From Clostridiales bacterium (lineage in GTDB: Bacteria > Bacillota > Clostridia > Oscillospirales > Oscillospiraceae), in contig JAHZEF010000151.1 in assembly GCA_019422005.1 (NCBI GenBank), forward strand, positions 1 to 5,373: 5,373 nucleotides of DNA, written 5' to 3'. The first letter of the stretch is position 1. The number at the start of each line of letters is the position of its first letter. Shown here piece after piece: positions 1 to 5,373 of this stretch. Position numbers and translations under genes: made by a program. The notes beneath the pieces are model-generated. The model made no database searches. It saw only the letters and a program-made list of their open reading frames with translations, and was not told the origin of the DNA.

Positions 1-1
1 C

Positions 2-2050
2 CATGACATTACTTATGTGGGGATCATCCAAACGGCCCGGGCCTCCGGCCTGACGGAATTCCCCCTGCCCTATGTGCTGACCAACTGCCACAACAGCCTC
101 TGCGCCGTGGGCGGCACCATCAATGAAGACGACCATGTGTTCGGATTGTCGGCCGCCAAAAAATACGGCGGCGAATTCGTCCCGGCCCACCAGGCGGTCA
201 TTCACAGCTATATGCGCGAGATGTACGCCGGCGGCGGCAGGCTGATCATCGGCTCCGACTCCCACACCCGCTACGGCGCCTACGGCACCATGGCCATCGG
301 CGAGGGCGGCCCGGAGCTGGTCAAGCAGCTGCTGCAGAAAACCTACGACATTGCCTATCCGCGGGTGATCGCCGTCTATCTCACGGGCGCGCCCCGGCCC
401 GGCGTCGGCCCGCAGGACGTGGCCATCGCCCTGATCGGCGCCACCTTCTCCCAGGGCATTGTCAAGAACGGCGTAATGGAATTCTTCGGGCCCGGCGTCG
501 CCAGCCTGGCCATGGATTACCGCAGCGGCATCGACGTGATGACCACCGAAACCAGCTGCCTGTCCTCCATCTGGGCAACCGACGAAACGGTGCGGCGGTC
601 TCTGGAGGCCCACGGCCGCGGCGGCGACTTCCGGGCGCTTTCTCCGTCCGACGGCGCATATTACGACGCTCTGATCGAGGTGGACCTCTCCCGGGTCGAG
701 CCCATGATCGCCCTGCCCTTCCATCCCTCCAACGCCTTTACCATCCGGGAGTTCAACGCCAATCTGGAGGACATCCTGCACCGGGTCGACGAGGATTCCA
801 TGGATAAGCTGGAGCTGAAATCCAGGCCGGAAAGCCTTCTGCGCAAAATCCGCGGCGGCCGGTTCTACGCCGACCAAGGCGTCATCGCAGGATGTTCCGG
901 CGGCACATATCAGAACCTGCGCAAAGCGGCCCAGATCCTCGGAGGAACGCCCATCGGCTCCGACGCCTACTGGCTCAGCTGCTATCCCGCCAGCCAGCCG
1001 GTCATGATGGAACTGGCCCGCACCGGCGCGCTCGCCTCCCTGATGGCCTCCGGCGTCAGCGTCCGCTCCGCCTTCTGCGGCCCCTGCTTCGGCGCCGGCG
1101 ACGTACCTGCCAACGGCGCGTTCTCCATCCGCCATTCCACCCGGAACTTCCCCAACCGGGAAGGCTCCAAGCCCGGAGACGGCCAGGTGTCCTATGTCGC
1201 TCTGATGGACGCCCGCTCCATTGCGGCCTCCTCGCTCCGCGGCGGCGCCATCACCTCGGCCATGGAGCTGGACGTCGGGCCGGACGAGGCCTTTGTGGAA
1301 TATCACTTTGACGATTCCGCCTACCGCCGCGTCTACCACGGCGTCGGCCATCCCCATCCGGAGGAGGAACTGGTATTCGGCCCCAACATTGCCGACTGGC
1401 CCAGCCAGATCGCCATGCCGGACAACCTCTATCTGACCATCGCCTCTGCGATCTATGACCCTGTCACCACAACCGACGAGCTGATCCCCTCCGGCGAGAC
1501 CTCCTCCTACCGCTCCAATCCCCTGAAGCTCTCTGAGTTTGCGCTGAGCCGCAAGGATCCGCAGTATGTCGGCCGCGCCAAGGCGGTTCTGGCCATGGAG
1601 CAGCTGCGCCGCCGTTCCCCGGAGGCTCCGGAAGTGCGCGCCGCCATGGACGGCCACGACCCCGGAACGACCGGGCTCGGCAGCGCCGTGATGTCCATCC
1701 GCCCCGGCGACGGTTCCGCACGCGAACAGGCCGCCTCCTGCCAGCGCGTCCTGGGCGGCTGCGCCAATCTCTGCGAGGACTTCGCCACCAAACGGTATCG
1801 CTCCAATGTGATCAACTGGGGTATGGTGCCGTTTACTGTGACGGAAATCGCGCAATACAACATCCAGCCCGGCGATAAGCTGTATATTCCCGGCATCCGC
1901 AGGGCCCTGGAGGACGGCGCAGAGACCATTACCGGGATTCTGACCCAGGGAGACCGGCAGCAGGAGCTGCCGCTGAAGCTGGAGCGGCTGACCAGGGAAG
2001 ACCGTGATATCATTCTCTCCGGCTGCCTGATCAACTACTACGCAAAGTAA
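2..2050 (+). CDS. Aconitase-superfamily hydratase, substrate unknown (5' end outside window)
   Basis: The protein looks like a [4Fe-4S] (de)hydratase of the aconitase/isopropylmalate isomerase superfamily, probably cytosolic. The frame is open from base 2 and the conserved sequence begins at once, so the true start lies upstream; the GTG at 17 is internal. Residues are counted from the first visible codon (682 visible). GSDSHTRYG (D86, S87, H88), with H68 before it, matches the aconitase GTDSHTPNG active-site segment. C298 in AGCSGGTYQNL and C359/C362 in FCGPCFGAGD match the three cluster cysteines. R381 and R386 in TRNFPNREG match the substrate-binding RNFxxR region. GDGSAREQAA (S572, R574), within about 560-675, matches the GEGSSREHAA swivel-domain motif, so both halves sit on one chain. 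The usual GSCTN around the first cysteine reads AGCSG here. This is not a typical AcnA or LeuC; it resembles proteins simply called 'hydratase' in Clostridia, and the substrate cannot be read from sequence. Family confidence is high. Confidence 0.9.
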   Translation, partial: HDITYVGIIQTARASGLTEFPLPYVLTNCHNSLCAVGGTINEDDHVFGLSAAKKYGGEFVPAHQAVIHSYMREMYAGGGRLIIGSDSHTRYGAYGTMAIGEGGPELVKQLLQKTYDIAYPRVIAVYLTGAPRPGVGPQDVAIALIGATFSQGIVKNGVMEFFGPGVASLAMDYRSGIDVMTTETSCLSSIWATDETVRRSLEAHGRGGDFRALSPSDGAYYDALIEVDLSRVEPMIALPFHPSNAFTIREFNANLEDILHRVDEDSMDKLELKSRPESLLRKIRGGRFYADQGVIAGCSGGTYQNLRKAAQILGGTPIGSDAYWLSCYPASQPVMMELARTGALASLMASGVSVRSAFCGPCFGAGDVPANGAFSIRHSTRNFPNREGSKPGDGQVSYVALMDARSIAASSLRGGAITSAMELDVGPDEAFVEYHFDDSAYRRVYHGVGHPHPEEELVFGPNIADWPSQIAMPDNLYLTIASAIYDPVTTTDELIPSGETSSYRSNPLKLSEFALSRKDPQYVGRAKAVLAMEQLRRRSPEAPEVRAAMDGHDPGTTGLGSAVMSIRPGDGSAREQAASCQRVLGGCANLCEDFATKRYRSNVINWGMVPFTVTEIAQYNIQPGDKLYIPGIRRALEDGAETITGILTQGDRQQELPLKLERLTREDRDIILSGCLINYYAK

Positions 2051-2065
2051 TCCGCGCCCGGGCAG

Positions 2066-2100
2066 GCAGACGGCCTTCCGCCCAGTCCGAAGGCGTCTGC
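2066..2100 (+). terminator. Imperfect hairpin just after the hydratase stop
   Basis: The arms GCAGAC-GCCTTC (with one extra G bulged out, 2066-2078) and GAAGGCGTCTGC (2089-2100) pair across a 10-base loop, starting 16 bases after the TAA stop. No T-run follows. It may help 3'-end formation or protect the hydratase mRNA end, but taken alone it is not a classic intrinsic terminator. Confidence 0.4.
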
Positions 2101-2115
2101 ATCTCTGCCAATGAC

Positions 2116-2144
2116 ACAGCCCCGCCGGAAACCGGCGGGGCTGT
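2116..2144. terminator. Perfect 13-bp GC-rich hairpin between convergent genes
   Basis: ACAGCCCCGCCGG (2116-2128) and CCGGCGGGGCTGT (2132-2144) are perfect inverted copies around an AAA loop. The hairpin lies between the hydratase stop (2050) and the exonuclease stop (2179), so it can serve transcripts from both sides. The plus-strand tail is only moderately T-rich (ATTGTACC), and the minus-strand tail is not T-rich, so efficiency may rest on stem stability. A small 5-bp hairpin (CGGCC/GGCCG, 2157-2170) precedes it on the exonuclease side. Confidence 0.7.
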
Positions 2145-2178
2145 ATTGTACCATTACGGCCTTCCGGCCGCTGCATTG

Positions 2179-3165
2179 TCAGGAAGCCGGCGGTTTTTCC
2201 GCCGGTGCGGCGGCAGACGCGCCTTTCCTCCTCCGGCGGCGGTTCGGCCGGCGACGGCCGGATCCGGCGGCTGCCTTTTCATAGGCCCGGGCAGCTTCGG
2301 AATCCCCCGCATACAGCAGCTTGCTGACACGCAGTCCGCCGCCCTCCTGCTGCAGGCGGACCCGCACCAGATAGGAGCCGTGCTCCGGGCAGGCAGACAG
2401 ATTCATATAGCGGCGCCCCGGCTGGGAAATCCATTTTCCCGGCCGCATCCGCTGCCCGCACTGCGGGCAGACGTTTTCTTCCCCGCCCATCCGGGCCAGG
2501 GCCTCCCGCTTGTCGGCATACCCGTGGTACACATGCCGTCCGATACAGCCGGGCAGCTCCGCTCCGTGAAATCCATTCTCATGCGCCTGCACCGCCCGGT
2601 CATACCCGGCAATGCCTCCGGCAAGATCCAGCCTGGCGCAGATCAGCGCCGTATGGTAGGCGTCGCCCAGCGCATCATGGGCCGGACGGCTGGGCGTAAT
2701 CCGCAGCATTTCCAGCGCAGTCTTCAGCGCGCGCTGTTGGGAGGCGCCGTCGGTCTGCGCATTGAAGATCATCTGCGCATTGTACCAGCGCAGGACCCAA
2801 TCGGAGGGCAGGTTGTGGATCGCCAGGTTTTCCCGCAGGATCATAATATCGTCAAATCCCCAGGTCAGAAATACCGCGTCCTCTCCGCACCAGGCGCGGA
2901 AACGTTCCACCGCCTCGCCGAACGGTATGCCGGCCGTTTTCAGCTGCGCCTCCCTGATTCCGGTCAGGCTGCTGACCTTCTTATTGAGCTTTTTAAAAAA
3001 ATGCGGCCGGATCAGGATCTGAAACTCATCCGCCACCGTCCGGTCCTCCAGAATGCGCACGGCGCCCATTTGAATGATCTCCCCATGGAGGGGCAGCGCC
3101 TGGCGCGCAGCAGAGGAACCGGGCCATGCCTGATTCCATTCCATATCCAGAACAATATAATGCAT
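2179..3165 (-). CDS. DEDDh-family 3'-5' exonuclease with metal-knuckle-like segment and Arg-rich tail
   Basis: This 328-residue protein is probably a metal-dependent 3'-5' nuclease on RNA or DNA ends. The N-terminal exonuclease domain (about 1-182) has all acidic motifs: D7 and E9 in VLDMEWN (Exo I), D105/D106 in WGFDDIMIL (Exo II), and H163 with D168 in AHDALGDAYHT (Exo III, DEDDh type). The remainder is unlike a polymerase-III epsilon subunit. C233/C236 (CPQC) and C259/H262 (CPEH) could bind a zinc ion, and residues 304-314 are almost all arginine or lysine, suggesting nucleic-acid contact; both are inferences. The start is fixed: AAGGAG lies 8 bases upstream and an in-frame TGA two codons before the ATG. 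It diverges from the MBL gene and converges on the hydratase gene. It belongs to the exonuclease-domain family that includes KapD/ERI-1-like proteins; the exact subgroup and substrate are unknown. There is no signal peptide. Confidence 0.88.
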   Translation of the reverse strand: MHYIVLDMEWNQAWPGSSAARQALPLHGEIIQMGAVRILEDRTVADEFQILIRPHFFKKLNKKVSSLTGIREAQLKTAGIPFGEAVERFRAWCGEDAVFLTWGFDDIMILRENLAIHNLPSDWVLRWYNAQMIFNAQTDGASQQRALKTALEMLRITPSRPAHDALGDAYHTALICARLDLAGGIAGYDRAVQAHENGFHGAELPGCIGRHVYHGYADKREALARMGGEENVCPQCGQRMRPGKWISQPGRRYMNLSACPEHGSYLVRVRLQQEGGGLRVSKLLYAGDSEAARAYEKAAAGSGRRRPNRRRRRKGASAAAPAEKPPAS

Positions 3166-3173
3166 CCGTCAAA

Positions 3174-3179
3174 CTCCTT
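3174..3179 (-). promoter_or_regulatory. Ribosome binding site of the exonuclease gene
   Basis: The minus strand reads AAGGAG, followed by 8 bases and then ATG at 3165. With the TGA in frame just upstream of the ATG, this fixes the start codon. Confidence 0.88.
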
Positions 3180-3194
3180 ACGTGCAGTGCCTGT

Positions 3195-3223
3195 ATCATA
3201 TCACAGAATCCCGGCGGGCGCAA
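3195..3223 (-). promoter_or_regulatory. Sigma-A-type promoter of the exonuclease gene
   Basis: On the minus strand, TTGCGC (3218-3223) and TATGAT (3195-3200) are separated by exactly 17 bases. The -10 box has one mismatch to TATAAT and the -35 keeps TTG. Transcription would start near 3188, giving a leader of roughly 20 bases that just contains the ribosome site. Confidence 0.75.
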
Positions 3224-3241
3224 CCGCGGGCCCCTGTTGCG
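3219..3241. repeat. Inverted repeat joining the two divergent -35 boxes
   Basis: CGCAAC (3219-3224) and GTTGCG (3236-3241) are exact inverted copies around an 11-base centre that contains GGGCCC (3228-3233). Each arm overlaps one -35 box. It may simply reflect two similar -35 elements, or it may be a shared operator; the sequence alone cannot decide. Confidence 0.5.
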
Positions 3242-3265
3242 TTTTCCGGGAAAAACTGATACAAT
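3237..3265 (+). promoter_or_regulatory. Sigma-A-type promoter of the tandem MBL gene
   Basis: TTGCGT (3237-3242) and TACAAT (3260-3265) are 17 bases apart. The expected start is near 3272, giving a leader of about 29 bases, too short for a riboswitch. The A/T-rich stretch from 3251 to 3288 stands out from the GC-rich surroundings. Confidence 0.75.
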
Positions 3266-3289
3266 CAAACCGATATCAAGAATTATTGT

Positions 3290-3294
3290 GAGGG
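3290..3294 (+). promoter_or_regulatory. Ribosome binding site of the tandem MBL gene
   Basis: GAGGG is followed by 6 bases and ATG at 3301. An in-frame TGA at 3289-3291 excludes any earlier start. The site is weaker than the AAGGAG of the divergent gene. Confidence 0.7.
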
Positions 3295-3300
3295 ATCACC

Positions 3301-5181
3301 ATGGAATTGCAAACGCTTTCCGACGGCATCTTCCGGATCCCCGGCAGCGTCTGGGGCGGGCTTCTGGTCCGGGATGGGCATGCCCTGCTGATCGACCTGC
3401 CGGAGCTGCCCGCCGGAGAATCTCTGGCCGGCCTGCTGGACGCCGCCGGCGTCCGTACGGTGGATCAGGTGCTTCTGACCCAGCACCGCCGCGCACACAG
3501 CGGCGGACTGCTGCAGTGGGACCGCGCCCTCCCGCCGGTGGCCGCAACGCCGGCCGAAGCCTCGCTCCTGGCACGGGCCGGGCGGGTCTGGAGTACCAGT
3601 CACGGAAAGTATCACCGGTATGACTGCATTCCAGACCGGTTTTCTCCTTTGTCGTCCATCCCCGCCGCAGGCAGCGTCACAGACGGCGCTCCCATCGTCT
3701 GGCGCGGCCTGACCATTACGCCGGTCACGGTGGGCGCGCTGTCCGACGGCGACTGCGCCTATCTGGTGGAGGACGGCCGGATCCGCATCGCCTTCTGCGG
3801 CGCGCTGGCCATGGCCGGCGGCCGGATCCACGATCTCTACAGCTTCCAGAAGGCGCTGCCCCATATGATGGGATATCACGGTTATTTGGGCGGCCTGCCG
3901 TCCTGGCTGGACGGTATTCAGCGGCTTCTTTCGTTGAGGCCGGATCTCCTGAGCCCCTCCTACGGCCCTGTCGAGCGGGATCCTGCCGGCTGCCTGTCCC
4001 TGCTGGAGCGCCGGCTGCGGGCGTATGCCGAAGCCTATGACCGGATCAGCGCGGTACGTTACTACTTCCCTGAAGAGTTCCGGCGCGGATTCGAAACCCC
4101 CCTGGGCCTGACGCCCCCGGCGCAGCGTGCAGCGCCGGGCGTCCACCCCGGCTGGCTCTCCCGAATCGGGGAAACCACTTCCTATCTGCTGCGCGCCCCC
4201 TCCGGGCATGCCATCCTCATTGACGCCGGCGATCTGGAAGCGGTACAGGCCGTGCAGGCCATGCTGGCCGACGGCCGCCTTCAGGCGCTGGACGCCTGCT
4301 GGATTACGCATGCCCATGACGACCACCTCAACGCCGTTTGGGCGCTGGTGCATGCCTTTGACTGTGAACTCCTGACCACGGCTGCCGTGGCGGAGGTCTG
4401 CACCCAGCCCTCCGCCTGGTTCCTGCCGGCGCTGCCCGACTGCAGCGTCAAATTCCGGGTCTGCGCCGACGGCGAGGCCTGGGATTGGGAGGGATTCCGT
4501 CTCACGGCCATGCATCTGCCGGGGCAGTGCGTCTATCATGCCGGTCTGCTGGCCGAGCGCGGGCATGACAGGGTGCTGCTCTGCGGCGACAGCTTCGCCC
4601 CCACCGGGCTGGACGACTACTGTGCCGACAACCGCAATCTCACCGGGTTCGGGCGCGGGTATCGCCGCTGCATCGAGCTGCTGCGCCAGTATGACGTGGA
4701 GCAGTTGGTCAATGAGCACCAGTCGGAACCGTTTTTGTACGACGAAGCCTTTCTGCAGTTTTTGGAGGACGGCATGGACCGGCGGGACAGTCTGCTGGCG
4801 GAGCTGCTGCCTGACGACCCCGGCCTCGGCACGGACAGCCAGTGGATGCGCTGCTGGCCCATGGAGCAGACGGCGACGGCCGGCGCCCCTGTCCGCCTGA
4901 GCGTGCAGATTACCGGACATGGGGCCCATACCATTCGCATCGCGCCCCGGCTGCCCTGGGAAGCAGCCTGCCGGCCTGTGCAGACTGCGGTCACAACCGG
5001 CCTGACTTCCGGCAGTGTCCTGGTCGGTTCAGACGACATGCCGGCTGACCAATGGCTGCATTTTGACCTCCGGCTGCCGGAGGGGCAGGCCGGAGAATTT
5101 CGGATTCCCTTCGACTGCTGGCTGGATGAGCGCTACCTCGGCTCTTATCTCGTCTGCACCGTTCGGGTTCTGCCCGGCTGA
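3301..5181 (+). CDS. Tandem MBL-fold protein: degenerate N-terminal fold, intact second fold, C-terminal beta domain
   Basis: This 626-residue protein, without signal peptide or membrane segment, is probably a cytosolic metallo-hydrolase of unknown substrate. Domain 1 (about 1-230) has the MBL layout (LLIDLPE, then LLTQHRRAHSGG at 58-69), but the HxHxDH signature reads Q61-H-R63-R-A65-H66. The later ligand positions also look replaced: A146 near the usual His, A168 where GD is expected (FCGAL), and Y221 in SYGP where GHGP is usual. A probably helical linker follows (230-285). Domain 2 (about 285-500) has HAHDDH (H337, H339, D341, H342), a His candidate at H413 in the PGQCVYHAG segment, D430 in LCGDSF and H473 in NEHQSEPF, so it can hold two metals. 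Residues about 510-626 alternate hydrophobic strands and look like an Ig-like sandwich. It is transcribed alone from its own promoter and ends at a strong hairpin. The two-domain reading is confident; the ligand assignment in domain 1 is by eye. Confidence 0.88.
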   Translation: MELQTLSDGIFRIPGSVWGGLLVRDGHALLIDLPELPAGESLAGLLDAAGVRTVDQVLLTQHRRAHSGGLLQWDRALPPVAATPAEASLLARAGRVWSTSHGKYHRYDCIPDRFSPLSSIPAAGSVTDGAPIVWRGLTITPVTVGALSDGDCAYLVEDGRIRIAFCGALAMAGGRIHDLYSFQKALPHMMGYHGYLGGLPSWLDGIQRLLSLRPDLLSPSYGPVERDPAGCLSLLERRLRAYAEAYDRISAVRYYFPEEFRRGFETPLGLTPPAQRAAPGVHPGWLSRIGETTSYLLRAPSGHAILIDAGDLEAVQAVQAMLADGRLQALDACWITHAHDDHLNAVWALVHAFDCELLTTAAVAEVCTQPSAWFLPALPDCSVKFRVCADGEAWDWEGFRLTAMHLPGQCVYHAGLLAERGHDRVLLCGDSFAPTGLDDYCADNRNLTGFGRGYRRCIELLRQYDVEQLVNEHQSEPFLYDEAFLQFLEDGMDRRDSLLAELLPDDPGLGTDSQWMRCWPMEQTATAGAPVRLSVQITGHGAHTIRIAPRLPWEAACRPVQTAVTTGLTSGSVLVGSDDMPADQWLHFDLRLPEGQAGEFRIPFDCWLDERYLGSYLVCTVRVLPG

Positions 5182-5231
5182 CCGGGCGCCCGGCCGGCAC
5201 GGCGGCAGCCGTTCTTCCGCACCGGGCAAAA

Positions 5232-5263
5232 GGCCGGCGCCGGGATCTTTCCCGGCGCCGGCC
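5232..5263. terminator. Strong bidirectional intrinsic terminator
   Basis: Perfect 14-bp arms (GGCCGGCGCCGGGA at 5232-5245 and its complement at 5250-5263) flank a TCTT loop. On the plus strand GCTGTTTGTT follows; on the minus strand TTTTGC follows at once. It lies between the convergent MBL gene (stop 5181) and dehydrogenase gene (stop 5272) and suits both. Confidence 0.88.
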
Positions 5264-5271
5264 GCTGTTTG

Positions 5272-5373
5272 TTATCGGTTGATCATAACAGCCTTGACCG
5301 CCGTATCATGGTCATTGAGGAACGCTGTAATGCCTTCCGGCGTTTTTTCCAACGGGAACGTATGGGTGATCAG
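5272..5373 (-). CDS. C-terminal end of a zinc-type medium-chain dehydrogenase (partial)
   Basis: The minus strand from 5373 to the TAA at 5272-5274 encodes 33 residues: LITHTFPLEKTPEGITAF, then a segment ending in DTAVKAVMINR. The 'ITHTFPLEK..EA(F)' pattern followed by a final 'KAVI/KVVI' strand is the typical end of zinc-containing alcohol/polyol dehydrogenases of the MDR superfamily (sorbitol, threonine and related dehydrogenases), where it closes the catalytic domain. The zinc ligands and the NAD(P)-binding Rossmann fold would lie beyond the window, so substrate and cofactor cannot be judged. It converges on the MBL gene and shares its terminator. The frame ends cleanly with a normal C-terminus, so this is a complete gene cut by the window edge rather than a fragment. 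Family confidence is good despite the short piece. Confidence 0.75.
   Translation of the reverse strand: MITHTFPLEKTPEGITAFLNDHDTAVKAVMINR

Noticed and set aside
17..19. GTG at 17 as the real start of the hydratase
   Set aside because: The frame is open upstream to base 2 and encodes HDITY, which continues into the conserved region. No ribosome site precedes the GTG, and the chain would lack the N-terminal part normal for the family.
1464..2034. Minus-strand frames of 85 and 175 codons inside the hydratase gene
   Set aside because: They are shadows of the swivel-domain coding region, lack ribosome sites, and carry no known motifs.
2146..3291. A 381-codon open frame on the plus strand, opposite the exonuclease gene
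   Set aside because: It runs through the terminator hairpin and the divergent promoter region, has no recognisable motifs, and mirrors the exonuclease gene, whose catalytic residues are all present.
3266..3300. Riboswitch or leader RNA upstream of the MBL gene
   Set aside because: The predicted leader is only about 29 bases and shows no stem or terminator/antiterminator pairing.
3283..4929. A 548-codon open frame on the minus strand, opposite the MBL gene
   Set aside because: The protein is low-complexity in style (rich in Q, G, A, R) without domain motifs, and no ribosome site was noted. Long antisense frames are expected opposite GC-ending codons. The plus-strand gene has clear MBL motifs, promoter, ribosome site and terminator.
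2..5373. A defence island, toxin-antitoxin pair or mobile element built from the nuclease and MBL genes
   Set aside because: There are no small partner genes, transposase, integrase, direct repeats or composition shift. The genes are divergently or convergently arranged single units of a housekeeping type.

Overview
The window looks like chromosomal DNA of a high-GC Firmicute, most likely a gut-type Clostridia relative (Oscillospiraceae or Lachnospiraceae style). The reasons are the AAGGAG and GAGGG ribosome sites, sigma-A-like promoters with 17-bp spacers, strongly GC-ending codons, and proteins of types I associate with anaerobic Clostridia. This placement is inference from style; no rRNA or marker gene is present. 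No mobile element, CRISPR array, tRNA or rRNA is visible.

The layout is four genes with short intergenic gaps (about 128, 135 and 90 bases). (1) Positions 2-2050, plus strand, hold the 5'-truncated but otherwise complete-looking body of a single-chain aconitase-superfamily hydratase of unknown substrate. It ends in a hairpin-rich gap (2051-2178). (2) Positions 2179-3165, minus strand, encode a DEDDh 3'-5' exonuclease with an added Cys/His metal-knuckle-like segment and an arginine-rich tail. (3) Positions 3166-3300 are a compact divergent promoter region. Two good sigma-A-type promoters face away from each other, and their TTGCG -35 boxes form an inverted repeat. (4) Positions 3301-5181, plus strand, encode a 626-residue protein with two metallo-beta-lactamase (MBL) folds and a C-terminal beta-rich domain. 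The first fold has lost nearly all metal ligands and the second keeps them. (5) A strong bidirectional hairpin (5232-5263) separates it from the 3' end of a convergent minus-strand gene (5272-5373), a zinc-type medium-chain dehydrogenase tail.

The genes do not form one operon: hydratase and exonuclease converge, exonuclease and MBL protein diverge, and MBL protein and dehydrogenase converge. The only pair with a plausible regulatory link is the exonuclease and MBL genes, through their shared promoter region. I see no convincing new multi-gene system. The most unusual items are the pseudo-MBL/active-MBL tandem protein, the symmetric divergent promoter, and the exonuclease's C-terminal extension.
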